Assembly: GCA_015680685.1 (NCBI GenBank) | Contig: MNCI01015499.1 | Coordinates: forward strand, 2,586,790-2,607,970 | Length of the DNA: 21,181 nucleotides | Reading direction: 5' to 3' | DNA from: Gnetum montanum | Taxonomy: Eukaryota > Streptophyta > Gnetopsida > Gnetales > Gnetaceae | Part shown: piece by piece, positions 1 through 8,570 of the stretch | How the letters are laid out: every line of letters starts with the position of its first letter | Numbering within the stretch: the first letter of the stretch is position 1 | Program-made: the position numbers and the translations under genes | Notes under the pieces: generated by a model | Told to the model about the DNA's origin: nothing | Seen by the model: only the letters and a program-made list of their open reading frames with translations | Database searches by the model: none

Positions 1-420
1 AAGGCCTAGAACCTATCACCTCCCAATAAGAACAACATCTTTTTGAAATTGGTAGACCAATCAATCACTATCCCTTTGGGATTAGTGAAGGACATTATGA
101 TCACAGTTTGTGGATGGTCCTATTTGATTGATTTTCTGGTGATCAAGGTTAAGAACTACAAATGTGAATTCCTGATCATTATGGAAAGGACATGGTTAAG
201 CACTATTGATGCACAAATGGACATCAGGGATCTCTTCTTGGAAATCTCCAAGAAAAATAAATTTGGACAACTTAAGAAGAAGTGTGTTTCATGCATCACA
301 TATAGTGATAACAGGTGCAATTGCATGTAGAAAATATGGTCCATTAAAAGTAGGTTCATCAAAGCATGCAATTAGTATGCACAAGAAACAGATATCCAAA
401 GGTGCATATACATAGTAGTC
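1..420 (+). pseudogene. E1 pol: aspartic protease remnant (C-terminal part)
   Basis: The frame from about 31 to 330 encodes the second half of a retropepsin-like domain of the Athila/Tat type. It shows the sequence SITIPLGLVKDI, then a hydrophobic strand (IDFLVIKV), then a short block corresponding to the family's ILGRPFL motif (here IIMERTWLST), and DAQMDI. The D-S/T-G active site would lie left of the window. E2 encodes the same domain on the opposite strand at 9936-10181, with GWSYPVDFLVI matching GWSYLIDFLVI here. In the family this domain cleaves the Gag-Pol polyprotein. The frame stops at 328-330, and the stretch to about 600 is a degenerate linker before RT. Confidence 0.78.
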
Positions 421-599
421 ATAAAACAGAAGGGCACCCAGTGGTTGACAACTAACTTTCACAGCAAAAAATTATGCATAGAACCAACTGAGAGCCTAAC
501 ATGTGCTTATGTCGAAGGCATGGATGAACCTGAGAAATTTTATCATCAACTCTCTAATGATGAAGATGATGATACCTATTGATGAGAGTTGGTAATCCC

Positions 600-1640
600 T
601 AATAATTTCAAGCAAGAGCCCCTAGAGTTAAAAACTCTACCATCAAGCATGGAGTATGCATTTCTAAGCAATGGCAAATTGGTTATCATCAATGCAAATC
701 TTACTCCTGAACAAAAATACAAGCTATTATAGGTGGTTAACAAATGGCCAATAGCATTTTCTTTGTCACATCTTGAGCTAATTGGAATTGATCGGTGGAT
801 ATGTCAACATTGTGTTTACACTAACCCATCCATAAAGCCAAGAAGATATCCATAATGACAATTGAACCCCAAATTAAAGTATATCATCAATGAGGAAATA
901 GAACAATTTCTCAAGGTAGGGTTTATCTATTCCATTGTGGATAGTGAGTGGGTTTGCCCACTCATAATTGTGCCAAAGAAAGATGACAAGTGGCAAGTCT
1001 ACATTTACTTTAGGCTATTGAACATGCTAACATTTAAAGATAATTTTCCACTGCCATTTGTGGACCGAGTATTGGACGCCATTTTTGAGAATTGCTATTA
1101 TAGCTTCTTGTATGGTTATAGTGGCTATAACCAAATCCAAATTGTGCTTGAAGGTCAATCCAATACAACATTCATGACTCCCTAGGGGACTTTTGCATAT
1201 TGTAAGATGTCATTTGGTCTATGCAATGCCCTTGTAACATGTCAATGTCTGGTCCTTAGTATTTTCTAACTTTTCTACCTATGGGTCTACATTTGAGCAA
1301 GCGTTGGATCGCCTTGAGTAGGTACTAAAAATATGTGTTGAAACAAATCTTAGGCTTGATTGGTAGAAAAGCCATTTAATGATTTAGGAAGGCATAGTAC
1401 TGGGGCACCGGATTTTACAAGAAGGGATTGAGGTAGACTTAGAAAAGATAAGAGTTATCCAAGGAATTATACGCCAACCAAAGATAGTCAAAAATGTCCA
1501 ATCATTCCTGGGACACACTAGCTACTACTAGTAATTCATAGATAATTTCTCTAAGATTGCAAAGTTGTTGGTTGAGCTTATAAAGAAAGATGTCCCTTTC
1601 ACCTGGACTAAGGAGTGTGAACATTCAATCAACAACTAAA
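600..1640 (+). pseudogene. E1 pol: reverse transcriptase, broken
   Basis: The pre-RT segment (600-860) has the Athila/Tat pattern of LELKTLPS, YAFLSN, VIINANLT and ICQHCVY. The RT fingers and palm follow: SEWVCPLIIVPKK, the FRLLN block, FPLPFVDRVLD, a YGYSGYNQIQI block (normally FLDGYSGYNQI) and GTFAYCKMSFGLCNA. The F/Y-x-D-D catalytic box is missing. The sequence jumps at about 1268 from the SIF block to the region that follows FMDDFS in E2, which implies a loss of about 40 nt. The Asp of the FLDGY block is Tyr here. Connection-domain residues continue to about 1640 after frameshifts. It would normally copy element RNA into DNA; this copy cannot. Confidence 0.85.
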
Positions 1641-2095
1641 GGATAAAAGCATAGAAACTCTAATTCTACAGGCACCAAACTGGTCCAAACTATTTCATAT
1701 AATGATAGATGCATCTAATTATGCCTTGGAAGTTGTATTTATGCAGTTGGACAATAAGAAACATCCATATTACATCCACTGCATGAGAGCATTGTGGATG
1801 CACAATTGAATTACACCACAACAAAGAAAGAATTAATGGTAGTGCTGTATGCTCTCAAAAAGTTTAGGCACTATGTACTTATCTAAAAGGTGTTTATGCA
1901 CATAGATCATAGTGCCATCTACTTCTTAATGAATAAGCCAATGGTGAGCCCTCATATCATATAGTGGCTCATGATCTTGTAAAAATTCGATCTCATAATG
2001 GTAGATCATAAAGGGACTAAGAATGTGGTCCTTGACCATCTCTTTCAATTAAGATGGGGTAATAAAGAGGAGGAGAGTCTGCTCTCTGATTAATT
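1640..2095 (+). pseudogene. E1 pol: RNase H, broken
   Basis: The frame carries the WSKLFHIMIDASNYAL block, in which the first catalytic Asp of RT-associated RNase H is codon 1708-1710. Downstream, in shifted frames, come the NYTTTKKEL block with the catalytic Glu, the ALKKFRHY helix, the HIDHSA block, and a KGTKNVV-DHL tail typical of Ty3/gypsy RNase H ends. Frame changes near 1790 and several TAA/TAG stops break it. In the family this domain removes RNA from the RNA:DNA hybrid during reverse transcription. It sits between RT and integrase as expected, and E2 has the same domain at about 8130-8560. Confidence 0.78.
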
Positions 2096-2219
2096 TCTAG
2101 AGGAACTCCTCTTTATAGAAGAAATAAATGACCAAGTTCCCCCTAAATCAAAATGGTATGATGACATCCTTACTTACCTTCTCACTTAGGAGATGTCACA
2201 AGATCTAAACTTTAGGAAG

Positions 2220-3412
2220 AAACAACATTTTCTTCATTAGGAAAAATACTTCATGGAAATTAATGGACACCTTTCGAAGGTGTGTGCTGATGGCCTAGTC
2301 CATTGTTGTGTCCTTAATACAAACTAATTATGCATTTTTTAGGATGATCACAAAGGCCCTTGTGAAGGCCACTATGTAAGGAGATGCATGGTCATATAAT
2401 TCCTAATGGTAGAATATTATTGGCCCACAATCTTTAGGGATGCCCATTAATTTATCTGATTTTGTGAATGTTGTTAAAGAGATGGTGGAATGACCACTCA
2501 AATGGAGGATCCTCAATAATGGATTCAACCACTTAAGCCCTTTGACATATGGGGCATAGACTTCATGAGTCCCATCACACCCATGTTCAATGAAAAGGCA
2601 TATATCATTGTAGCAATCGACTACTACATGAAATGGGAAAAAGCAACAGTCGTCACTGATTGTACATCATCCACTGCTACTATATTTGTATAAAAAAATG
2701 TTGTAAATAGGTTTAGAGTGCAACATGCACTAATTTCTAACAATGGAATTTATTTTATAGGTACCACCTTTCCAAAACTTATGCAATGCTTGGGGGTCAA
2801 ACATAAATTAACAACACCTTATCACCCCCAAGCCAATAGTCAAGTAAAGGTAACTAACAAGGAGATCACAAAGATCCTAACAAGGACCATAAGTAAATAT
2901 AGGAGAGACTAGAGCACAAAACTCAATGATGCCCTCTAGGCCTACTGTCAACATGGAAACTCCCTATTGGCTACTCTCCCTACGAGCTACTGTAAAGAAA
3001 ATGTTCAACACTCCCAATTCAATTCGAGCTTTGTACACTCTCAACAACCTATGAATTGAATCTTGACCTAAGCCTAGCACAAAAAGAAAGACTGATCAAC
3101 CTTGATGTACTAGATGAAAAGTAATTAGTGGCCCTATCTTTGAATGAAGTGCATAAGGCATTCAACAAGCAATGACATGACTTGAGAATTCAAAAAGTAA
3201 AATTTCAATCGGAAGATAAGGTTCTCTACTAGAACCCCACACAAGTGCCCCAAAAAACAAAGTTCCAAAAATTGTGAAAGGGATCTTATATAATTGATGA
3301 AACCTTTCTTTCTGGGACCATGACCAGATACAAACATGAAAACCCAAATAAAAATTAGTTGGTCAACATTCAACAAGTGAAGCTTTTCTATAAGCCCAAG
3401 CAAGCCAATTAA
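2220..3412 (+). pseudogene. E1 pol: integrase, catalytically dead
   Basis: The N-terminal HHCC zinc region is recognisable at 2345-2480 (DDHKGPCEGHY, then YYWPTIFRDAH, then a C-x-x-C block). The core begins at about 2515, with the first catalytic Asp in WGIDFMSP (codon 2559-2561). The second acidic residue is replaced by Asn in LISNNGIYF (codon 2739-2741). The third, normally Glu in HPQxNGQxEV, is Lys (codon 2847-2849). The C-terminal part contains KFQSEDKVLY and ends at TAA 3410-3412. Several stops and frameshifts interrupt it. E2 carries the same two substitutions. The family function is strand transfer of element DNA into the host chromosome. Confidence 0.85.
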
Positions 3413-3472
3413 TAGATACCTCAATGAATGGACAATCATGCTCAATTTCTCAGATCTCCTCCTTCCAACTCA

Positions 3473-3488
3473 ATCATGGGGGAGATGG
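3473..3488 (+). promoter_or_regulatory. PPT-like purine tract just after E1 pol
   Basis: ATCATGGGGGAGATGG closely resembles the TCATGGGGG polypurine tract found at the true 3' LTR borders of E1 and E2. It is not followed by a TGATGAG LTR end. It may be a relic, a duplicated or secondary plus-strand primer, or chance. Confidence 0.3.
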
Positions 3489-4171
3489 TCATCTATGCTA
3501 ATCATCCATATGGCTCCTCAGTTGTTCTATTTTTCATTTTCCACATTTTTGATTTTACAATTTATTTATTTTACATCATTTTGATTTTAAAACTTCTTCC
3601 TATTTTACATTGCTTTTTTACTTTACATCATCATTAGTATGTTTAAATCTTTCTTGAATATTTTACATTTTCTTATATATTTTACTTTGTTTGGTTTAAG
3701 TGTAATTTTCAAGTTTTTGCTAGTAAATGTGCTTTGTGCCAATAGGACATAGTGGTGTTGTAGCTATTACTAATGGTGGTTTGAGATTAATGTTTTGTTT
3801 GTTAATGTCTGGTTTCTTTTTCATGGAACAAGCAGTGAGTCCACAACATCCACCTATCCACAAACTCTATGGTTTTTCTTGTTTTGAAAGTTGATATCCC
3901 TTTCATTAAATCAACTTTTAATAAATTGGTAACCTTGGTAGTTTCTAGAATTAGGAAGGATTCAAAGGTTTGGACAGGGTGTGACTTCAAGAGGACTCAA
4001 TACTCTCTGTACTCTTCTACTTACTTGGGTGCTCAGGTGTTTTCATGGACTTCTTACCATTTCATATTGTCCAATAACAGGAAGTCAAATAAAGTATTTT
4101 CATGGTGTGGCTCCCATCCAAAAGGAAAGGAAAAAAATATAACAAACAAAAACAAAAAAAAACCATGATGG

Positions 4172-4176
4172 GAATT
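4172..4176. repeat. Target-site duplication of E2, left copy (GAATT)
   Basis: GAATT directly abuts the left LTR end of E2. The right flank 13931-13935 reads AAATT, one G-to-A transition away. Five base pairs is the usual duplication length for Ty3/gypsy insertions. Confidence 0.7.
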
Positions 4177-4729
4177 TGAGGAGCAGTGCGGTACCTCTAC
4201 GCCCAACCATATGAATACGAGCATTCACGCATGATCCAGTCGAACTTCAAGGATTAAGTGCTTATGCGCTTACACAGAACAAGGAGTGGTTATGCAATTG
4301 TTGTCTTCCCAAGCTTACTTGTAAGGCACAATTGTATGGTTAAGTAAACTTGAGGTATATGATTTTTATGTTTTATGTTCTTGGTGCTTAAAATGGAGAA
4401 ATGAAATAATTGAGTAACTAATTTGATTCAACTAATTAACTATGCTCCAACTAGTCCTAACACTAGCATCTGTTCCCACTTACTGGATACATCCTAAACT
4501 AGTGTAACACTATTGGGATTACCAAATGCTAGTCGTTACTAGGTTACCAAGTGTTCCACATATGCTCGAAGTGGTCGTACTGAGTGTGCTAATTCGTTGA
4601 TGAGTAATAATTAAGAATTCAATGGAAATAACATCAATTAACTATTGAAAGCATCAAATAATAGTAAATAACATGAAATGGAATAATTAAGTTATTCTAA
4701 ATGTTGCAAGGTTTATCATAAAGTTCATC

Positions 4730-4735
4730 TTTATT
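4730..4735 (-). terminator. Poly(A) signal in E2 3' LTR
   Basis: AATAAAGATGA reads on the minus strand. An AATAAAGAT core stands at the equivalent place in the E1 and E3 LTRs (18708 and 19698), which supports a conserved cleavage and polyadenylation signal marking the end of the R region. Confidence 0.6.
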
Positions 4736-4904
4736 TTCGGTCACAAGGTGTGCTCAGGTACACAATGCTCGAACAAAGATTTGTCCACTCTATTACTCCT
4801 ATTGTGGACACTCAGAAATAATTCTAACTCTGGAAAGGGAAAACTACAAGAGTTCGGCTAAGGGACTAAGAAAACTAACTATGAAACCAAGTGCCCTTGT
4901 CTCT

Positions 4905-4912
4905 TATTTATA
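4905..4912 (-). promoter_or_regulatory. TATA box of E2 3' LTR
   Basis: TATAAATA reads on the minus strand directly downstream of the GATATC array. The same box is found in the 5' LTR (13812-13819), in E1 (18529-18536) and in E3 (19509-19516). Confidence 0.65.
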
Positions 4913-4930
4913 GGTGATGAGACAAGTTTC

Positions 4931-4998
4931 GATATTGCATGTCCGATATCACTTTGGTAACTCTGATATTGCGTATTCGATATTGAGGGTTTGATATC
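4931..4998 (-). repeat. U3 array of phased GATATY boxes (E2 3' LTR)
   Basis: Five GATATC/GATATT boxes start at 4931, 4945, 4965, 4979 and 4993, with spacings of 14, 20, 14 and 14 bp. The box is palindromic or nearly so. The array sits in U3 between the LTR end and the TATA box, where enhancer repeats usually lie in LTRs. Confidence 0.8.
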
Positions 4999-5009
4999 AA
5001 GACTCATCA

Positions 5010-5025
5010 TGCCCCCATGACTAAA
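5010..5025 (-). promoter_or_regulatory. Polypurine tract of E2
   Basis: On the minus strand the sequence reads TTTAGTCATGGGGGCA, followed immediately by the LTR end TGATGAG. E1 has almost the same string, TTTAGTCATGGGGGTA, directly before its 3' LTR (18344-18359). This is the plus-strand primer for reverse transcription. Confidence 0.82.
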
Positions 5026-5401
5026 TAAAAACTCATCCTCAAGTTCCTTACAAAATATTGGAAAAGTATGGAATTATTGATTGAACAACAACTGATAGTG
5101 ACATGGAATGACAGACTCAAAGTGCCTGGTGAAGGGATCAACAAACATATTATGGCATTGGTATCCATAACCATTATGGTAAACACTATACATAGATGAC
5201 ATATAAATCCTCATTTGATACCTTGAAGAGAGAGAGAGAGAGAGAAGAAAATGAGGCACGTTGTTGCCAATGTTAAAATTGTGCACACCATTGTTCATCC
5301 ACGACCACATGATCAAGCTTGTTCCCTGCGTAAATGCTTTTTACTCTAGTCCATCTTGAGTGCTCCCTCAAATCCCAGTCCATTGTTTATGTGATCGCCA
5401 T
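5026..5401 (-). pseudogene. E2 relic of the extra (post-pol) ORF and its 3' end
   Basis: An ATG (5401-5399) follows directly on a candidate splice acceptor, as for the extra ORF of E1. An in-frame TAA follows after four codons (ATGGCGATCACATAA) and no domain is recognisable. The segment is about 375 bp, against roughly 3 kb in E1, so most of the ORF appears deleted. The last ~70 bp before the PPT align with the E1 segment before its PPT (shared CAATAATTCCATAC), which shows both elements ended the same way. A short GA repeat lies at 5228-5246. The function is unknown. Confidence 0.5.
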
Positions 5402-5461
5402 CTGCACATACAACACAGTCACAAATTAGCAAGGATAGATAAGATATAATGTAATTGATAC
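5402..5461 (-). other. Candidate short intron before the relic ORF of E2
   Basis: On the minus strand AAG|GTATCA at 5462/5461 could be a donor. GTTGTATGTGCAG ending at 5402 is a good acceptor and directly abuts ATGG, with a GCTAAT branch-like motif upstream. The E1 counterpart ends GTTGTAACCGTAG|ATGG. Sixty bases is short for a plant intron, so the true donor may lie further upstream. The acceptor is better supported than the donor. Confidence 0.4.
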
Positions 5462-5589
5462 CTTGCCTCAATATGAAGTATCTTGGCTAGGTTGTGGCTA
5501 TGGCAGATAATGGATTAGAGGTTTGTAATTGATAACTACCCAAGGTGTAGGGGTGAGATGAGTAATGAAATGAAAAAATTTGCAATAGG

Positions 5590-5603
5590 CCCCCATGACT
5601 AAG
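5590..5603 (-). repeat. Second PPT-like motif inside the E2 spacer
   Basis: CTTAGTCATGGGGG reads on the minus strand, 13 of 14 bases identical to the PPT stretch TTTAGTCATGGGGG at 5012-5025, but with no LTR end after it. It lies just upstream of the relic ORF's candidate intron. Confidence 0.55.
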
Positions 5604-6890
5604 AGTGAACCTCTGGTAGCAATAGGATGGAAAATGAAAGAATAAGAAAGATGAGAGAAATAACAATGGTTAAGCCAATAAAACAAAAACAAAGATGGAT
5701 GTCATGGATGGGGTAAAATAAGAAATAGTTAATTGTAGGAAATGTTTAAGGGAAAGAACTTAACAATTTCTCCAAAAAGAAATGCCAGTGGGTCCTCCCC
5801 AAAATAATCTCATGCCCTTTTATGCCCTAACAAACCCACAAACTAAAGAGTCCATAGGCTCTAGGAATGACATATGGAAACAATGGTTAAGAACTTATCC
5901 ACAAGAGTTTACCAAAGAATAACAATGCATCAACCAAGATATAGACTAATCATAAAACTAGCAATGAGGTGAAGTATGGGAAGTAATATGGAAAGAGAAG
6001 AGAGAATGGAATGGAAGCCCAAAAGCAAGGTTGTGTAAAGTCCCTTGTATATTGTGTGGTTAAGGTGACTTAATAGAATTCATTCCAAATCTAGATTAAA
6101 ATTAACCATATCCAATGACCTCACATCAACACACTTGACCAACCCATACTCTTGAAGTAACAAGAATGCATCCATAGAGCCACCACCATTCCAACAAGTG
6201 AAAGATAGAGAAGTAGGAAGCGAGAAAGGGCCTTAGTTAGAGGGAACCTTTAGACATGGGTAACATGTCTTTCTAGTGCCATAACTAGTGCTTGTAGTGC
6301 ATGTTTCTTTACTATTTCTAAGGGGTGTGCTTTGAATTGCCACCAGTTTATTTTTATTTTTTGAGTGTGAACCACACCATGCAAAGACTTATTTGATTTA
6401 GTCAACTTCCTAATTTTATTTAGTCAACTTCCTAATAATTGGTCAATAGCAAAATGGAAAAAAACTTATGAAAAACATCCAAGTACACAAGAGAATAGCT
6501 AGAAAAAATTCATCAAATCCCCTTGAAGTCACACCCTTTTCAATCCATTTGAAACTTTCCTTAGTTTGAAGAATATCAAGCCACCAATTCATTAATAAGT
6601 TTGCGTAGAAAAAGGGACAGTACATTTCCAAAATAAAGGAAGACCATAGAGTTGTATGGATGAATGGATGACATGGACTCATTGCCTATTTTATCAAAAA
6701 GAACCCATATCTTAGCATCAACATTAAAAGTCAAAGGTAAAAACCAAACATTAGCAATCAACACCATTATAATACAATCCACCATCATGAGCACTTATTA
6801 TACGATGAGTGAGAGTAACTCAAACAAAATGTAATAGAGAAAGAAATAGTAAAAATGTTAACGATGGTGTAAAACAAAAANCCAAGTTTA
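5604..6890 (-). other. E2 post-integrase spacer
   Basis: This is non-coding sequence between the end of integrase and the relic ORF. Its reverse complement aligns in order with the E1 spacer: 6790-6340 with about 3800-4176, then 6340-6036 with 13931-14230, and more weakly 6036-5740 with 14220-14450. Open frames at 6443-6682 and 6576-6794 show no domain and are broken in E1. The base at 6881 is unresolved, and E1 sequence corresponding to the integrase tail is missing there. Confidence 0.72.
6396..6439. repeat. 22-bp tandem duplication in the E2 spacer
   Basis: ATTTAGTCAACTTCCTAAT occurs at 6396-6414 and again at 6418-6436. E1 has a single diverged counterpart near 4070-4095 (reverse orientation), so the duplication is specific to E2. 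Confidence 0.75.
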
Positions 6891-8090
6891 TAGATCATCA
6901 TGGCCCCTGAAGGAAAATTTTCATGAATGATATAAGGTCCTTCCTACAAATTTGAAATTTAGTTTATTGTGGCACATGTGCAAGATTCCAATAAAGAACC
7001 TTATCTCCTGGTTGATATGTAACTTTCCTAATTCTTAGGTCATGACGTTGCTTATTAAAGGCCTTGTGCAATTCGTTGGATGACATGGTAGCTAATCGAT
7101 TTTCATCTAGCAAGTTTACGTTCATTAACCATTCTTTCTATGCTAGACTAAGATCAAGGTTGAGGTCACATATTGTAGATAGTGTATGGAGCTTAGCTTG
7201 GATAGGAAGTATTAGAAGTTTACCATACACTAACTCATAGGGAGAATAGCCTATAGGGAGTTTCCATGTAGAGCGGTATGTCCAAAGAGCATTATTTAGT
7301 TTGGCACTCCAATCTCACCTATATTTTCTAATAGTTCATGTCAATATTTTTGTGATCTTCCTATTGGTGACCTTGGTTTGACCATTCACTTGAGGATGAT
7401 ATGGTGTAGTTAGCTTATGCTCAACTCCTAAGCGTTGCATCAATTTTTGAAAGGTCGCACTTGTGAAATGTGTACCATTATTAGAAATAAGTGCACAAGG
7501 CATGCCAAGCTTGTTTATGATTTTTTATTTAACAAATTGTGTAGCGGTAGATGATGTATAATCAGTAATAGTAGCTGCCTCTACCCACTTTGTAAAATAG
7601 TCAACAGCAACAACAATGTAGAATTTTCCATTGGAAATTGGTGTAATAGGCCCCATAAAATCAATACCGCATATGTCGAAGGGTTCTAAAGGTTGAATCC
7701 ATTGTTGTGGATCCTCCATTCTAACAGTCATTTCCCCATCGCATTGGTAGTGCTCATAAGATTGGACAAAATGATGAGCATCCCAGAACAATGTAGGCCA
7801 ATATTATCTTACATGCAAGATTTTAACGGCTATTCATCTCCTAGCGTAATGACCCCCATAAGGGCCCTCATGAGCACCTTAGAGAACTCATAATTGATCT
7901 ACATCAGAAACACACCATCAGACCAAGCCATCGAAACATACCTTATAAAGGTATCTATTGATTTCCATGAAATATTTGGCTCAGTGAAGAAACTGGTGTT
8001 TCTTTTTAATGTCTAGTCCTTGTGGTATTTCTTATGTAAGAAGATAGGTAAGAATACTACTATACCAATTTGTATCTATGGGTGATTGAT
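6891..8090 (-). pseudogene. E2 pol: integrase, catalytically dead
   Basis: On the minus strand the zinc region (about 7900-7740) shows HEGPYGGHY, YWPTLFWDAHHFV and then YEHYQC, where Cys pairs are expected, so both Cys positions read Tyr. The core has the first Asp in GIDFMGPITP (codon 7662-7660). Asn replaces the second Asp in LISNNGTHF (codon 7482-7480). Lys replaces Glu in HPQVNGQTKV (codon 7374-7372). The later half continues through LWTYRSTWKLPIGYSPYELVYG to QPGDKVLYW and a GP-x-x-x-F-type tail. It is shifted in frame relative to RNase H and carries several TAG/TAA stops. Its role in the family is insertion of element DNA. Confidence 0.87.
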
Positions 8091-8129
8091 TATGTATTAC
8101 ACCTACAAAGAGGAGTTCATCAAGGAAGT

Positions 8130-8570
8130 GTTCAAAAATTAGGTATTCATCCTCTTTGTTGTCCCATCACAACCGAGATAAATGATCAGCAACAACATTC
8201 TTTGTTCCTTTACAATCAATCATCGTAAGATCAAACTCTTGTAAGATCACGAGCCATCATATGATGTGAGGGCTCACCATTAGTTTATTCATTAGGAACC
8301 ATATTGCACTATGATTTGTGTGTACAAATTCTTATAGCCCAATACATAGTGCCTAAATTTTTCTAGTGTAAACACCACAACCATTAACTCTTTTTGTGTT
8401 GTGGTGTAGTTGAGGTGTGCACCAGCAATACTTCAACTTGCACAGTGAATGCAATAGGGTCGTTTTTGGTCATCTAACTATGTAAGTACATCTCCTAAAG
8501 CAAAATTGGAAGTGTCAATCATTATATGGAATGGTCTGCACCAATCAAGAGCTTGTAGATTGGGTGTTTC
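8130..8570 (-). pseudogene. E2 pol: RNase H, broken
   Basis: On the minus strand the frame reads WCRPFHIMIDTSNFALGDVL, with the first catalytic Asp at codon 8516-8514. It continues with LNYTTTQKELMVVVF (catalytic Glu) and LEKFRHYVLG. The first blocks are in the same frame as gag, protease and RT; the frame is lost further on, before integrase. It sits between RT and integrase as in E1. Confidence 0.78.

Larger units (their letters stand above)
1..4176 (+). mobile_element. E1, Ty3/gypsy (Athila/Tat-like) retrotransposon, left part
   Basis: This is the 5'-truncated (by the window edge) left half of a decayed LTR retrotransposon. In order it holds the end of protease, RT, RNase H, integrase and a 3' non-coding spacer, the pol order of Ty3/gypsy elements. 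It stops at 4176, where oppositely oriented element E2 begins, and resumes at 13931. Continuity is supported by E2's own 3' spacer: its reverse complement around 6036-6790 aligns with about 3800-4176 and carries straight on into 13931-14230. Many in-frame stops and some frameshifts make it non-functional. Confidence 0.88.
3413..4176 (+). other. E1 post-integrase spacer, left part
   Basis: This is non-coding sequence of E1 between the pol stop and the E2 insertion point. From about 3740 it aligns with the reverse complement of E2's own spacer (about 6340-6790). Shared landmarks are ACTCTATGG, AGGGTGTGACTTCAAG and CATGGTGTGG. The open frames at 3428-3637 and 3869-4168 have no recognisable domain and are not kept open in E2. 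The 3530-3700 stretch is T-rich and low in complexity. A purine-rich motif near its start is listed separately. Confidence 0.7.
4177..5009 (-). repeat. E2 3' LTR (833 bp)
   Basis: This is a direct repeat of 13085-13930. On the minus strand it begins TGATGAGTC and ends CTCCTCA, so the outer bases are TG...CA. The start is fixed by the adjoining PPT at 5012-5017. It holds a U3 array of GATATC/GATATT boxes (4931-4998), a TATAAATA box (4912-4905) and an AATAAA signal (4735-4730). It is 13 bp shorter than the 5' LTR, largely because one 14-bp array unit is missing. Confidence 0.92.

Noticed and set aside
3134-3445. Minus-strand frames of 103 and 61 codons
   Set aside because: They are shadows of the plus-strand integrase C-terminus of E1.
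3428-4168. Two plus-strand open frames (3428-3637 and 3869-4168) that might be small host genes
   Set aside because: They lie in the E1 spacer, align with non-open sequence in E2's spacer, show no domain, and the second runs into the E2 insertion.
4931-4998. Regularly spaced repeats considered as a CRISPR-like array
   Set aside because: Units are 14 bp with no unique spacers, sit inside LTR U3 regions, and the genome is clearly eukaryotic.
6443-6794. Minus-strand hydrophobic frames that could look like a membrane protein
   Set aside because: They lie in the T-rich E2 spacer and the homologous E1 segment does not keep them open.
6881-6881. Ambiguous base n as a biological feature
   Set aside because: It is an unresolved base call; it may mark a small assembly gap because integrase-tail sequence present in E1 is missing there.
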